Below, piece by piece: positions 1-12,563 of a DNA stretch of 64,000 nt. Source of the DNA: Rhynchonema sp. JSB1_4 (lineage: Eukaryota > Nematoda > Chromadorea > Monhysterida > Xyalidae); NCBI GenBank assembly GCA_030248065.1, contig JASAMV010000248.1, positions 186,001-250,000 on the forward strand. Reading direction: 5' to 3'. A program made the position numbers and the translations under genes. How positions within the stretch are numbered: position 1 is the first letter of the stretch; every line of letters begins with the position of its first letter. The notes under the pieces are model-generated. The model saw nothing but the letters and a program-made list of their open reading frames with translations, searched no databases and was not told the origin of the DNA.

Positions 1-3000
1 AGTCGGGGCTGGTGCTAATGGGCCAACATCTGGTGCCGATCCAGTCGCAGAGGCCGGTGCCTGGGGTTTCGGCGCTGGTGCCTGGTACCCTTGTGCTGCC
101 GGTGCAACAGGTCTCGGAGCAGGTGCTGTGCCTTGGGCAGCTGCAGGTGCATGTGGCGTTGCCGCAGGCCGACCAGCTGTCGGTGCTTTGGGCAGACCTG
201 CAGCAGAGACTTGGACGTGGAGATTACGTCATTATGACATTAGGTGACCCGTCGCTGGTGCTTGGGCTTGTGACACACACTTGAAACAGATTACAACAAA
301 ATAACGACAAATCTTGCTGAGCTGTTTATGTGGTCTCAAAAGGTCTCCGGAGCATATTTGTCAACTGTGTATAAACCTGTAGGTTGATGACCCTGTGCTG
401 ACGCAGGTGCTTGTGGCGCAACTGCTGGACTAGCGGCACCTGGTGCTTGTGCTGTGGCTGCAAAAATACCGTCATAGCGAAATATCACGATGAAGCGAAA
501 ATTACAAAACATGACCGTCTGATCTGATGGGCGTGTGCAAACCTGAAGGTTGGTATCCCTGTGCTGAAGCCGGTGCTTGTGGTGCAACTGTGGGACTACC
601 CGTTGCTGGTGCCTGTGCGGTGGCTGCAAAGAAAACCATTATCAACAAATGAAAAGTGGCATCAAGTTATATAAAAACATGGCTAAGTTTGTGACTACGT
701 GGTCATCTGGTGTATTCGCACTGACGATGACCTAGTGCACCGCTCGATTTGGAGAGCGGCAAACGGACAACTAAAAACATGCTGCACAACTAATACACAT
801 GATGTGTGACACTTCCTAAGTTGGACTGCATTTGGACTACGTTATAAACGAACGTATTGCATAATTTTGGCTTTGTGCAGACCTGCAGGTTGATATCCCT
901 GTGCTGATGCCGGTGCTTGCGGTGCAACTGCTGGACGACCAGCTGTGGGCGCTTTCGGCTCACCTGCAGGTGCCTGACCCTTCAATGGTGCAGGCGCCAG
1001 AGGCATTGCTCCTGGGTGACTAGCGGACGGCGCCGTGGGCCCAACCGTCGATTGGTCACTTTGTGCAGGTCCCGGTGCTTGTGCTTTGGCTAAAGTACCA
1101 AAGTCATATTTATTGTGCGACGGTTCAGTCCCGGGCACAGGTTCAGGCCCGGCCATTCAGGCCCGGCTGGAGCCTAAGCCTATAAATGGGTCGAATATGC
1201 TGGGCCTGAATCGACCGGGACTGAAAAACTGGGCCTGAAAAGGTCGGACCTGAACTTCCGGGCCTGAAAAGCCGCGGAATAAGTCATATTACCGACAAAG
1301 TATATAATAGGACACAATTATGAGCTTAGTGTAATATAGGGTAGGCCAAAAACACCTTCGCTAGGTCAAAGTTCCAACCGAAATTCTTTACTGAAATGGG
1401 ACCCGACCAAATAAGCCCTATTTCGGACCCGACTTTATTTCCTTTATCAAAATTAGCGGGACCAGAAAATTACGTCAACATTTGGATTCTCCGTGTTCGA
1501 GCCTCCAGTCCCCAGCAAAACTCCTGCGCGCAAACCTGCAGGTTGGTAGCCTTGTGCGACCGCAGGCGCTTTCGGTGCGTGTGACGGCGATTGTGCATTG
1601 CTTGTTGCCGCTGGTGCTCGAATGTGCGATGCAGTTTGTGTCGTTGGGGGTGCGATCGGTCGACTGGCTGCTTCACCGCCGTTGCCTGGTGCCTGTGGTT
1701 GTTGACCTGGTGCGGCGCCCCCGGACGCTGCCGGTGCTCGTGGCGTCGGAGCCGGGGACGAACCCCCGTAAGACGCACCTGGAGCACGTGGAGCCTGTGC
1801 CGGGGCTGCACCGGAGTCCGATGCTGGTGCTTGAGGGTGGGCTGTAACGGACTCATTCGTTGTTTACAAGTAAAGAACAAATGAACCAAGTTCTTCTGTG
1901 TCTTTTAAGTGTCCGACCTGCAGGCTGTCGTCCACTAGCTGGTGCTTGGGGGGCTTTGGCTGGTGCAGCGCCGCCCTGTGCAGCCGGTGCTTGTGGCAAG
2001 GCTACAAAGGTTGGTGAGAGTGTGAAAGTCCGGCACACAAAGTGCATGAGAAATTGGCTTGAATAATCTCAAATGAGCCTGTGGTCTGGCTCGAGTACAG
2101 TGAAGACAAGAACAGGGGATTGCCTGGCTCATTGATGTTCTTGTTTAATGTACCCACCTGAAGGGGCTGGAACACCGGGCGCTTGAGGCTGCTGGCCGGG
2201 TGCAGCGCCGCCGTATGCAGCCGGTGCTTGCGGCAATGCTGCAAAGAGTGCACGGTTTGTGAGAGTGTGAAAGTTCAGGGCACAGTCATCATGACTGTTG
2301 GACAGGAAACTGGCGCAAAAATCTCAAATAAGACTGGTCCAGATCGAGTCCGGTGAAGATAAGAACAAGAGATTGCCTGGCCCAATGACGTTTATGTTTA
2401 GTGCACCCACCTGAAGGGGATGCAACAGCGGGCGCTTGAGGCTGTTGGCCGGGCGCAGCACCACCGTAGGCTGCAGGTGCCTGTGGGTGACCTGAAAGTA
2501 TACAACAATCCCTTGCTATCCAGCTTGCTATCATCGCCTTTCCACCCGCTAATGATCTTTTTGAATGGGCTTGTAGGCAATGAGCCTCACACATCAACAG
2601 CTTCTGAGGATGACCCTCTAGTGGAACCCTTTTCATAGTGACAAATTTGTCAGGTCCCGAATTTTCAGGTGTCAGAACTCTGTTTATACTAGAAGTACAC
2701 ATTGGCTATTTAACTACCGAAGCGTCTCTCCTTTTTGTGGAAGTTCTTGACAGCGACAAAAGTGACCGGGTCCCGTTAATGTCACTATAAAGAGGATAGA
2801 CTGTATGTGCTTACCAGCTGGTCGGGCAGCGCCGGGTGGGTCAGGTCTGGTCGATGGCTCTCCGCTCGCAGGTGCTTGTGGTAGATGTGCGGGTGCAGCG
2901 CCCTCTTTGGGTCCGGGTGCATGCGGTGTGTGACTAGGCCGTTGACCCCTGTTGGGTGCGGGTGGCAAAGGCACAGGAGACGGTGCGCCATAGGGCACTT

Positions 3001-3832
3001 CAACCATTTTAGGTGCCGCTTGATGCTGTCGTGGCTGTGCGTACGGCACTTCGACCAGGTCCGGTGTGGCTTGATGTTGCCTCGGTTGTGCATATTGGAT
3101 CTCGACCATTTCGGGCGTTGGCGGCCGAGCGTACGGCACCTCAGCCAGTTTTGGTGCACTGTTCTGGTGTTCGTATTGGATTTCAACCATTTCATGTTGC
3201 GGCTGTGGGGGCAGGGGTTGGGCTGCACCGTACGGCGGTGGTGCTGGGTGTTGTTGGGTGCTCACCCCGTACGGGTTGGGTGCAGAATTCTGCTGCTGCG
3301 GTACCTGATAATTCGGTTGAGGTTGGGGCTGAGGAGCCAAGGGCTGGGCCTGGGGTGGAGGGACTTGCAAGGGCGATGGTACTCCATAAGGGCTGGGCGC
3401 TGGATTCTGATGTTGCACGGGCGCAGGCAATTGGTAAGTTGGCTGTGGCACTCCGTAGGGGTTGGCAGCGGGCGCGACGGGTCGGTCGGCCGGTGGCGAT
3501 GTCCGACCGTACGGGTTGACATTGGGCCGGACCACGCCCCGTTCGGGACCGCGTGGTGGGTAGAGCTCATGTGCAGCGGCGTTCTGTTGCACTTGTACCG
3601 GATAGGCGATACTGAGCGGTTGATAGGGCTGTGGTTGGGGCGCAATCACGGGTGCCTCTGTGCTGTAGATGACCGGTTGTTGGTAGAAGAACGGATCGGG
3701 CGTGGGTGGTCGCGGATCAGGGGTGGCGGGCGCCCATTGACTGTACCCGTAGGCATTGTTGTCAATTGAGTGCGGTGCCGGGTGTACGGTAGCAATGGCA
3801 CCAAGCAACACCAACACTGTGGACCAGTCCAT
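1..3832 (-). CDS. Secreted proline/alanine/glutamine-rich repeat protein (5' part; 3' end beyond window)
   Basis: I do not recognise a named family. The first exon (3832-2815) starts with a signal peptide (MDWSTVLVLLGAIATVHP) and continues as a low-complexity Pro/Gln/Tyr domain with repeated NPYGV and QNSAP motifs and four copies of a MVEIQY/LVEVPY-type unit. It is followed by small exons at 2491-2411, 2238-2158, 2001-1918, 1841-1536, 1089-883, 623-543, 457-377, possibly 266-249, and 197 to beyond base 1. Each encodes QAPA-rich units such as LPQAPAAYGGAAPGQQ. All checked introns are GT-AG and phase 1, so exons can be added or lost without frame change, and four exons are exactly 81 nt. The composition suits a structural extracellular matrix, cuticle or adhesive protein; that is inference. 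Homology is undefined because repeats dominate. Confidence 0.72.
1120..1275. repeat. Short GGCCTGA/TTCAGGCCC inverted-repeat patch in an intron
   Basis: Upstream of the 1089-883 exon, within the intron of the secreted repeat protein, the motif GGCCTGA or its complement occurs about six times in 150 bp. TTCAGGCCC lies on the left and GGGCCTGAA on the right, so the patch can fold on itself. It looks like a decayed foldback element; no target duplication was found. Confidence 0.4.
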
Positions 3833-4813
3833 GATGGCGCAGACTCACTGGAACAAGATAATGTGTCAAATCGGTAGCTGAGCAAGACGTCAGGGCCCAG
3901 CTGTCACGCAAGTTGTCAAGTGCGTAAAATATGTACCGATCAACCATCAGAACAAACAGACCACCAAACAGAACAAGGCAAGCGGAAACGTGCAACAAAC
4001 AATTGCGAAGTTCAATTTAGGTTTGCCCATAATTTTAGGATCTGTATATTGCATAAGGTGTTTAACAGTATTGCTGATTCGGCACGTGTGCAAACACCTG
4101 CAGTTGTATAATATCCAATTGGTGTGCATCAATGTAGCAAATCTGTGCGGGATTGTTGACCTTATTCGCAAACACGCGCAAAGGTGATTGTTTTTTTGTT
4201 TGGTGCCGTTATTTTTGCTCGTGCGCAAGGCTGACGCGCACCGCATCCCTATATACAGCCGCCACAACCAACCAGGTCATATAATCATCACTTGCATAAA
4301 ACTGGCTCCGTCATGCAATACAGTGAACAGGTTCGACGAAATTTTAATTGATTTTTGCACGAGACAAAAGATCATCCAGTCTTTCGTGCACTTATGCATA
4401 AACACGTTTGTACCGTATTTGCTATAAATAATTTTGATGACGCGCCCTCCAAAGTCCAAACCAGAACCAGTGTGCAACACGACGCAAATACACATGCAGG
4501 GTAACAAAATTGTGCAAGTTTGCAAAGACATAAATTTGTCATCAGAGTTTTTTGCCTCATCATTATTTTATCTCTGAGACAAACGTGAAAACATTGAGTT
4601 TCAAAACATCACCAGATTATCTATATATCATGTACGTGCCTCACTGATATGCAGAACAGATCACACACGGATAGTTGTAAAAAAACAATCTTCACGCCAA
4701 TGTATCGGTGGGCATCAGGAGACATCAGTAAATGAAAAGGACTTTGCATTCTTATATTATCAAATGTGAACTGAGAACTCTTTTTCCAAAATACGAACAT
4801 TGACCAGATGTCT
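3833..4813. other. Intergenic region, no gene seen
   Basis: AT-rich spacer between the 5' end of the secreted repeat protein and the 3' end of kanadaptin, both on the minus strand. It should contain the promoter of the former and the 3' UTR of the latter. I see no conserved protein, RNA gene or long repeat. Open frames here are short and lack coding character. Confidence 0.6.
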
Positions 4814-7800
4814 TCAATATCCGAATTTTTCATTCAAAGACGTTTTGCCGTCGCCCGACTGTGTGTCCGGGGGCAACCAAGTGGCGTAATCCGGATTGGT
4901 TACATCGTAACCAGTCGACGTCGACTGCGGTTTTGCCTTTCGTTCGCGGTCGCGGTGTCTGACGCGTGTACGCGAGCGTTTTGACGGCACCGTTCTGACG
5001 AGCTCCGGTGACTCGCTGGCTGCAGGCCGCGGCACGGGTTCATCAATCGAATTTGACTCAGGTTCAGGTTCTATTTCAACTTCCGGTTCTTCCGGCTCGG
5101 TTGGCAAATTCGGTGGCAACTCCATCGTGTATGTTCTGGTTGAGGTTGACATTTCATTGTCGACCGTTTTGTGTCCCACTTGTTGCTTTGCAGTTTCAGG
5201 CATCTTATCCTCCTCCTCCTCCTCCACTTGTTCATCGTCGTCCTGCTGTTCGGTGGTTGACTCGGCTGGTATTTCCCCAACCGAGCTCGTTGCTGCTGGT
5301 GGGTGTGCAACAGCAGCACGACGTAACCGATGACCTTTCATTGAGCCCACCCAGATCTGTTTCGGCTGCTTGCATGTGGTCGACTGTTGAGCGTCAGATG
5401 CGACCGTCGTGTCGTCGCTTTTGCTCAGCTGAAATAGAAAGTTGGCGGGCTTGTGTTTCGCATCATGCTAGACAACACTTTCAAATAGTGGTGTCGATCA
5501 CCTAGGGGGATCGATCCCTTGCTATGCGAAAATGGGAACAAGCGTTACCAAAGAAATGATTTCTCGATCTCGGGGAGCCAGATTTCTCGGATTTCTGGAG
5601 ACACCACTGCTGCCGAATTATCGCAAAAATGCACATTGGGCAACAATTGATCACCAACTTTAGTCGGCGGACGCAACGGTGGCAACGCTATTGGCTTCGC
5701 CACTTTTGCCAATTTATTCAGTCGATCGGCGTCTTGTCGCAACTGCACTATCTTCTGTCGCAATTGTGATTTTTGCACTTTCATCTGCAAGTGTCATTGA
5801 AACATCATGATCGAGTACAACACGGATCTTGTCCTTCAGTTGCAGTATGTGCAAGTTGTGCGAAAACGCCGTGGCCAAACTTGGTGGTTGGCAGTGTAAT
5901 GGCAGGCAAATGGCTGCAAGGTACCCCTGGCAGGATGGATCCAGATGGTTACAAAGTTACCCCCTACCAAGCCTCCGAAAGGTTACAAGGTACCCCTAAG
6001 GTCCAAAAGAGGGTTATTTGCATTCGTTATACTGCAACATTGGCCAAAAATTGGTACTTTTTTGTGTTTTGGCTGAAAATTTGCCTAGAATGGTTATTAT
6101 ATGGAGGTTTGCGCGCTATATAGAATTTTTTGGGTTTTAGAGTCGAAAAACACCCGTTTTGCCCACGAAAGCCATAAATTGATGGTTGCAACCAGTGGTG
6201 TCGTTGGGGGGGGGGAAGGGGGGTTACCCCCCCTAGTATCCGGTATCCGGTATCTTGATTTTTTCACTCAGTGGTATCCGGTATCCTGACTTTTTGTCCA
6301 GGGGTATCCTACCCTAAAATTTTTCCGAAAACCGTAAAAATCGCCCATTTTTATCTCCAAAATGCTCAAAATCGCTTGCTAGCGCAAGCATAACCCCCAA
6401 AATGACCATTTTTTGCGCTTTCAACACCGATTTTGCTCAATTTTCCTCTAAAAAATTGACCTTTTTTTGAACAACCCCCTGGGTATCCGAGATTTTTTAT
6501 TTTAGGGAGCAACCCCCCCTGGTATCCGAGATTTTTCATTTTGGGTATCCGGTATCCGAAAATTTTGGATTTTGGGTATCCGGTATCCTGACTTTTTGAT
6601 TTCCCAACGACACCACTGGTTGCAACTGCAAGGTACCTACCATTCCCCACCTTCCCCCAAGGGGTGATTGCAAGGTACCTACTACCCCTTAGGGGGAATC
6701 CCCCATCCCGCAGCCACTACACGGGTGGTTGGATTGGATCTGCCTTGGATCACTCAGGTAACTTTTTAAGATAAATGAAACTTGTTATGCCCCCTAGCAA
6801 TCGCTACTAAATCTCGATTTTTAGCAGCAACGAGAAGTTTTTTGTTGCAAATTGCTACCATTTAGCAAAAAAGTATGCTTCCCCACTTTCAACCGAACAT
6901 TTACCTCAATCGAGTCCTCCCCCAACGCATGCGTGTCAGCAGCGGCATGTACTTGTGTCATGAATTCGTCCAACGTGTCGTCCGACCGTCGTTTCCTGTC
7001 CGCCGACTGCTTATGTGTCGCCGATAGCGAATCCAGTTGACGTTGCAGGGTGGCCATCTCGGATTGAACCTGACAATGTCACGTGCTTGGCATTTTGTGA
7101 CGTTGCGCGAAACCATAATGAGCAATTGAACGGACACGCCCAAACCACGCGGTGGTTCGTCCTCGTTCTCACACGAAAAATTACAACATTTCTCTAAAAT
7201 CACATGACAGCTATGGATTGCAGCCAAATACGCACTTTCATTGGTAAACAGCACGTCTAAACAGATACATATTCGTAGAATCCGTTTGACAATCTTCTTT
7301 ACCGTGACTAACCTTGTCTAATTGCTCACATATCATGTCGTACGTCTGTGCCTTCTGTTTGTGCGCCGCACCATCGCCCTGCTGCGAGTCCAAGCGCCGT
7401 TTTCGAACGGCCCGTTTCTCTTCCAATTCTCCGGTTCGATCGAAGAACGTGTCTTCGTCCGAATCGTAGTAGTCGTTGTCGCGCAATTCCCGCTGACGTT
7501 GCTGGTGCTGCAAGCAAAGCCATGTATCAAATGGAGGTTCACAATACAAACAAAAGTTCCTGATTTATTCTGAGACAGCGGTGCTGTGTGCCGTTCAGCA
7601 ATAGTTTAGGCTTGCGATTATTTGTTTTATTGTGCGTCTGGAACCTCATGTCCAACTCGAAACCTAAACTGAAGCGTAAGTTGGCTTAAATGAAGCCGGG
7701 GCCCCGGTCAGACAGTATTGCCACACTTACTCTATCGTGCACTGGTCCAACTGATAGTTTTGAGTGTAGGTGCCAGGGGCCAAAAAATTGAAATCTGGCA

Positions 7801-10401
7801 CCTGAAATGTGTCAATGGCATCCAAAATCTATGCTTTTCCGTTGACACTAATTTAAGTGTCAAAGTGTTATCTTGGAGCGAAAAATTCGGAGATCTTGGT
7901 GGCTGACTGACAGCGGCACCTTGGGTCTCATTTGAAATGAAATACCCTGCGTACTGACATGAGTGTCGGCTTGAGTGCGCGTTCGTCTGAGCAATTCCTG
8001 TGTGTCCAATATGCGACATGCCTCGAGCGCACATTGCACTTGCGCCTCTCGCTTTGTGCCCGACACGACCGCCTCGGCTATGATACTCTTCGCTCGATCG
8101 CTCTCCACTGGCAACCTGTGCGCAAAAATTCGTGGAGAGGTTTTTTAAGATCATTTTAGGCATAGGCACAAAAGCAATTTGGACCGAAGTTTTATTTGCA
8201 CCTATAATTGGGTATCGATTTGCACCCAGATACCGCATTTTACCCATAAAATGAAATTCATGGTGTGCATTGCACCTGAAACTCATGATATTTGGGAGCA
8301 GTGTAGTTCCTGGTCCGGAGGGGGAGATAGCGGACCCTCCGTTTTTTTCGGAGGGGTAGATAGTGTACCCCCGAGGGGGGAAGGGGGGGGGGAGAAGACC
8401 CAAATTCGGGAAAAAGTCACTTTTTGAGGTGGAAAATTTGACCTATTTTTGCCCCTTTTTGGAAAAAATTCTTCATAAAAAGGGCATTTTGGCGACTTTT
8501 GAGAACATTGACCTAAAAATCACACATTTTTGGTATAAAAATGCCCATTTTAGGCCTAAAAATGCCTATTTTAGGCAAAAATTGGGGGAGATAGTGTACC
8601 CGGAGGGGGAGATAGGGGGATAGTGTACCACCTGAGGGGGAGATAGCGTACCCGAGGGGGGGACCCCCCCTCCCCCCCAGGAACTACACTGTTTGGGAGC
8701 CAACTGCTATACATAGTAAATTTTGAGAAAACCATGGTCATTATGAATAAAATACTGAAACAGTCATCGATGATTAATAATGAGCACTCACTCAATCCTG
8801 CACACCCATTGGTGTTTGAACGTGGTGCCTTTCTCCGTGTACTCGAATTCCATCTCGATGCCTTCGCGTTCGCAAAAATGTCTGAGCGCTTTTTTCGGAT
8901 CATCTTTGTAGTACGCTTCACGCTCGCGCAACATCTGCAACGAACAACAATGATGCAAGTTCGGTCGAAAACGGCCTTGAGCTCACCAAAATGTTGCCCA
9001 AGGCAATATACCTCGAAGTCGATATCTTCCCCTTTCTTTTCCTCCTCTTTTTCTTCATCCGAATCCCGATCGTTCGGATCACCGTAGTTGTCATCTGAAG
9101 CGCACAAACTTCTCGCAAACGATGCTGACGTAATCGGGTGAGTGCGTCGCGTGATATCACTAATTATGAAGCATCACTCACTCATTCCCCATGTGGCATG
9201 GCGCTCCCCACCGTGTGCGTCTTCCCCATTGTCGTCGTTGTCTTGCCCCGTTTGCATGCCGCGAGCGTCTCTCGCATCCAGCACTCCCTCAGCGATCAAT
9301 CGACGTCGTTCGGCGCGCTGCTTGATTTCGGTCACCGTGTACTTTGACTCGGCTTCGACGTCCTCCGCTGGACCCTGCAATTTCAAGGCAGTCTCCCACA
9401 CAGTCTGGTCAAGATACTGTCACCCAAATTCAAAGACAGACAAGAGGCAGGTACCGCCGCTTATTTCAGCGCGTCGTCCACCCGGTTCCCGCCTACCTCG
9501 AGTATCAACAGGCGCGAGCTACCGCCAAACTTGATCACGTGACCGACATGCACACGAACGTATTGTTTGGCGGGCAGTCGTTGTTTGTTGCGGAACGAAC
9601 CATGCGTGCTGCCCAGATCGTATAGATGCCAGCCGAGTTTAGATACTATATAGATTAGATTACATTTTAGTTACGTGTTCGTTCGGTTCGACTGATGATT
9701 CGCAATACATTAATCGACCAACCTTCGTTCGTTTGCATTGTATCTTTGCCGAATTGCATCACAGCGTGATAGCGCGATATGCTCGGATGCTCCAACTGGA
9801 TGTCACACACAGCAAGGCGGCCGATCGTAATAAAGTTGCTGCAACTCGATTATTATTTGGGCTGTTATAAGTTCAAGGATGGACTCGAATTGCGGTGCGT
9901 GCGACATGGACGGAAACACGGAAAGAAGGGATGCGAGAGCATTGTGTAACTGTTGTATTTAGCAAATAATTGAAAAAAATTAATTTGGAGTCCTGCCTAT
10001 CTGTCTGGAAAGAAAAGAAACCAAAGAAACTCGACTTACCGATTCGTTGGCAGCGCAATTGTGTCAATGATGGCGCCATTTTTGAGCACTTGCAGTGAGT
10101 ACGCTGAATCAGATGGGGGATTTGATGCCCAGTCGGGACATTTATATTTCAGAGGTGGTGGCGGGTCAAGTGATTTTTTGATCGACTGCTGTTCTGTCGA
10201 TGCGTTGCTTGCAATCCCAACAGCTGGACTTGCGTGTTCATCAGCTATTGGCTGCTTAGCTTCGGACAACGGCGTTGGAGGCAGACTGGGTGCTTTGAAC
10301 GAGTCTCCATCATCACCGGCGCTGGGCATTGCTTCCGTCATTTCATTTGGTGTCCAGTACAAATTTGAATTTCGAATGATTTGGTTCCGCCCGTCGGGCA
10401 A
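4814..10401 (-). CDS. SLC4A1AP: Kanadaptin (SLC4A1AP homologue), FHA-domain protein
   Basis: Kanadaptin is a nuclear/cytoplasmic FHA-domain protein, first described as an anion-exchanger adaptor. Exons on the minus strand: 10401 (or ATG 10341)-10040, 9838-9723, 9645-9497, 9374-9182, 9094-9012, 8934-8792, 8115-7959, 7507-7313, 7069-6905, 5784 to about 5550, and 5428-4814. The FHA core spans exons 2-3 (FITIGRLAVCDIQLEHPSIS, then YDLGSTHGSF). Next come the acidic linker, the REREAYYKDDPKKALRHF block, the ALEACRILDT segment, the YYDSDEDTFFDRTG motif, and the family C-terminus (NPDYATWLPP..QSGDGKTSLNEKFGY). Order and spacing match the human protein throughout. The donor of the 5784 exon is uncertain: the best phase-0 site is around ACTAAA/GTTGG. 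Several introns carry transposons (5892-6724, 8299-8691), all outside coding exons. Which ATG is used is undecided. Confidence 0.93.
5892..6724. mobile_element. hAT-like inverted-repeat element (family F8) in kanadaptin intron
   Basis: Left end CAGTGTAATGGCAGG, right end a diverged complement (CCACTACACGG). It is flanked by a perfect 8-bp duplication GTGGTTGG (5884-5891 and 6725-6732). The arms contain repeated GCAAGGTACC units. The element is interrupted by family F5 (6193-6618). No coding capacity, so non-autonomous. Confidence 0.75.
6193..6618. mobile_element. hAT-like element (family F5), nested in F8
   Basis: Terminal inverted repeats CAGTGGTGTCGTTGGG/CCAACGACACCACTG and a perfect 8-bp target duplication GTTGCAAC. 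The interior has many copies of GGTATCCGGTATCC on both arms in opposite orientation, and a central hairpin GCTTGCTAGCGCAAGC near 6373. No ORF of note. Confidence 0.85.
8299..8691. mobile_element. hAT-like element (family F1), intact, in kanadaptin intron
   Basis: Ends CAGTGTAGTTCCTGG/CCAGGAACTACACTG, flanked by the perfect 8-bp duplication TTTGGGAG. Repeated GGGGGAGATAG units on both arms surround a filler rich in TTTTAGGCCTAAAAATGCC. It lies between the exons 8934-8792 and 8115-7959. Same family as 10615-11774, 23585-24289 and 25958-26344. Confidence 0.9.
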
Positions 10402-10703
10402 TTGTCATGTCACACAAGAGTACCTGGACCTGAATGATTAAGTAATTTTGAGACAGGTTTCACATAGAATTGTTTTTAAAATTAAAAAATGTGCGATTTT
10501 TGAAAAAAAGACTAAAAAACAAGCAAAAACACCACTTATTATCCATCTGCCAATTTGGTTTTATTCGTGGGCGATGTGGAAATCCAAACTTGCGCAGCAT
10601 GTCTGACTGGACAGCAGTGTTGTTTCTGGGGGAGGGGGTTCCCCCCTCGGGTGCGCTATCTCCCCCTCAGGTGGTACACTATCCCCCTATCTCCCCCTCC
10701 GGG

Positions 10704-11165
10704 CAGGGTAGTACTTGGGGGGGGGGGGTGGGGGGGGTCCCCCCAAATTCATCTATCTATCGTCAACACTTTTTGATTTCATCTATCTATCGTCAACATG
10801 TATGGGCTAATCTATCTATCGTCAACAAATTTTGGGAACAATCTATCTATCGTTAACACATTTCGAACCCAAAATTGACATTTTTGACTCAAAACGGCTC
10901 AAAATTGGTTTTTTTCACCCCAAATAGGCAAAAAATCGGATTTAGTACATCTAAGCACATTTTCATTAATATTTACACATTATTATCTACTTAGTACACT
11001 ATACTATACCTTGATTTTTGGCGACCCCCCCCCCCCACCATCTGTCTATCGTCAACAAGTTTGGGTCGACCCCCCCAGATTTCGGACTTGGGCCATCTAT
11101 CTATCGTCAACACATTTGGGGTCCCAATCTATCAATCGTCAACAACCTGGCCAAGTATTACACTG
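10704..11165. mobile_element. hAT-like element (family F2), nested in F1
   Basis: Ends CAGGGTAGTACTTGG/CCAAGTATTACACTG with perfect duplication CCTCCGGG. The family signature is ATCTATCTATCGTCAACA, repeated as separate units, four on the left arm and at least three on the right, all in the same direction. A unique middle reads GTACATCTAAG. The units therefore form direct repeats rather than a simple palindrome. Confidence 0.88.
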
Positions 11166-11381
11166 CCTCCGGGTCCACTATCTCTCCCAACTTTTGCCTA
11201 AAATAGGTATTTTTAGGCCTAAAATGGACATTTTTTTGGCCTAAAATGGGTGATTTTTAGGTAAATGTTGACAAAACTCGCCAAAATACCCTTGTGATGG
11301 AGATTTTTTCCAAAAAGGGGCAAAAATCGGTCAAATCTCCCCCTCCGAAAAAAAACGGGGTCAGCTATCTCCCACTCCGGG

Positions 11382-11751
11382 CACTGTAGTGGCGGGGGGG
11401 ATGGGGGGATTCCCCCCCCTAAGGGGTATCTATCTCGAGTCAACCCTTAGGGGAGGGGATGGGGGAAGGATATCTATCTCGAGCCGACCCCAAAGGGTAT
11501 CTCGAGTAAGTAGATTTATGGTTTTCAAAGGCAAAAATAGGTGTTTTTCGACCTCTCGGGACCCCCAAAAATCGCGCGCTCCGCGCGCAAACACCCAAAA
11601 ATGGTCATTTTAGGCCAATTTTCGGCAAAAATGTCAAAAAATACCCATTTTTAGGCCAATCTTGCAGTAAAATTGCATGCAAAAAACGGCCTTTTTCGCC
11701 TTTTGACGGACCATAGGGGTATCTTGGGTCGATTGGCCTACCACCACACTG
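11382..11751. mobile_element. hAT-like element (family F3), nested in F1
   Basis: Ends CACTGTAGTGGCGGG and CCTACCACCACACTG. Flanks ACTCCGGG and ACTCCGGA give an 8-bp duplication with one mismatch. Units of TATCTCGAGT mark the left arm, and a GCGCGCTCCGCGCGC hairpin sits near 11577. A second copy is at 12919-13348. Confidence 0.78.
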
Positions 11752-12153
11752 ACTCCGGACCAGGAACTACACTGCTGGACAGCGGCGCAGTGCTGTGGCT
11801 GTAGGGGGATCCCCAGTGTAGTTCCTAGGGGGGACATCGGGGCGCTCGTTTAGAACACAAGAAGAAAAATGCCTGCTGTCGCGCGGCAAGAATTAGGATA
11901 TGGTTCTCGGTAATCGGTATCATGCTGGTCGCATACAAAACACCTATACAAGATTGTTTACTCCCCAAGCCCAAAGTAAAAAGATATCAGTGGTTACGCA
12001 CAGGAGCAGAAGGCGACTAAAAACATCACCGAAACAGAAGAAAAGCTTATTTGCCAAAAAAATGAACAGGATTTAGAAAGAGGCATTGCATTCTTTTCGA
12101 AAAGTGAATTAAAAAGCGATGCGCCATCAAGGAACCATATTGCGGCCAACGCA

Positions 12154-12563
12154 TACCGTAAAAACCTAAATACAGCCCCCCCCGGAATAGAGCACCCCCC
12201 CCCCCGTAGTAATACAGCCCCCCAAAAAGGGGTCAGTGAATTAATAGAGCCCCCCTAAGTAACATCCCATATACAATAGTGTATTAAGGCTTGATTTGAT
12301 AGTGATGTACAGGTACATTTATGCACGTTTGTTGTTCGTTCAGAGCACATAATACGCCTCTTATTGACGAATAGACACGAATAAATGCTAATACAAGCGA
12401 AAAAACATCCTTTCAAACCCCTTTTTAGGTTTTTTGGGGGTATTTTTGGGAACAATTTTTCAGGTTCGGGTCAGTGAATTAATAGAGGCCCCCCCGGAAT
12501 AGAGCCCCCAAAATGGGGTCAGTGAGTTAATAGAGCCCCCCTTCTATTTAGGTTTTTACGGTA
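12154..12563. mobile_element. TA-target inverted-repeat element (family B)
   Basis: Ends TACCGTAAAAACCTAAATA and its complement, with AATAGAGCCCCCC units on both sides of a middle resembling 21540-21700. Neighbouring elements share the dinucleotide TA at the ends, suggesting a TA target duplication. It abuts family A at 12562. The same A/B junction recurs at 21802. Confidence 0.72.

Larger units (their letters stand above)
10615..11774. mobile_element. hAT-like F1 element carrying two younger insertions
   Basis: Left end CAGTGTTGTTTCTGG, right end CCAGGAACTACACTG, perfect 8-bp duplication CTGGACAG on both sides. Its own sequence includes the TTTTAGGCC filler and CTCCCCCTCCG units. F2 (10704-11165) and F3 (11382-11751) have inserted into it, each with its own 8-bp duplication copied from F1 sequence. 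Confidence 0.88.

Noticed and set aside
2885..3769. A 294-codon plus-strand frame opposite the secreted repeat protein
   Set aside because: It is the shadow of the Pro/Gln-rich minus-strand exon. The minus frame has a signal peptide and splice sites in phase with the following exons; the plus frame has no homology.
5205..5345. Plus-strand low-complexity frame SSSSSSTCSSSSCC
   Set aside because: Complement of the acidic Glu-rich kanadaptin C-terminal exon.
7732..8403. 223-codon minus-strand frame at the kanadaptin exon 8115-7959
   Set aside because: It reads through the F1 element and intron. Only the exon portion in a different frame (ELPVESDRAK...) is conserved.
8571..9107. 178-codon minus frame starting MCASDDNYGDPNDR
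   Set aside because: Its first part coincides with the kanadaptin exon 9094-9012, but the rest is intron and transposon sequence; the start Met is upstream of a good acceptor.
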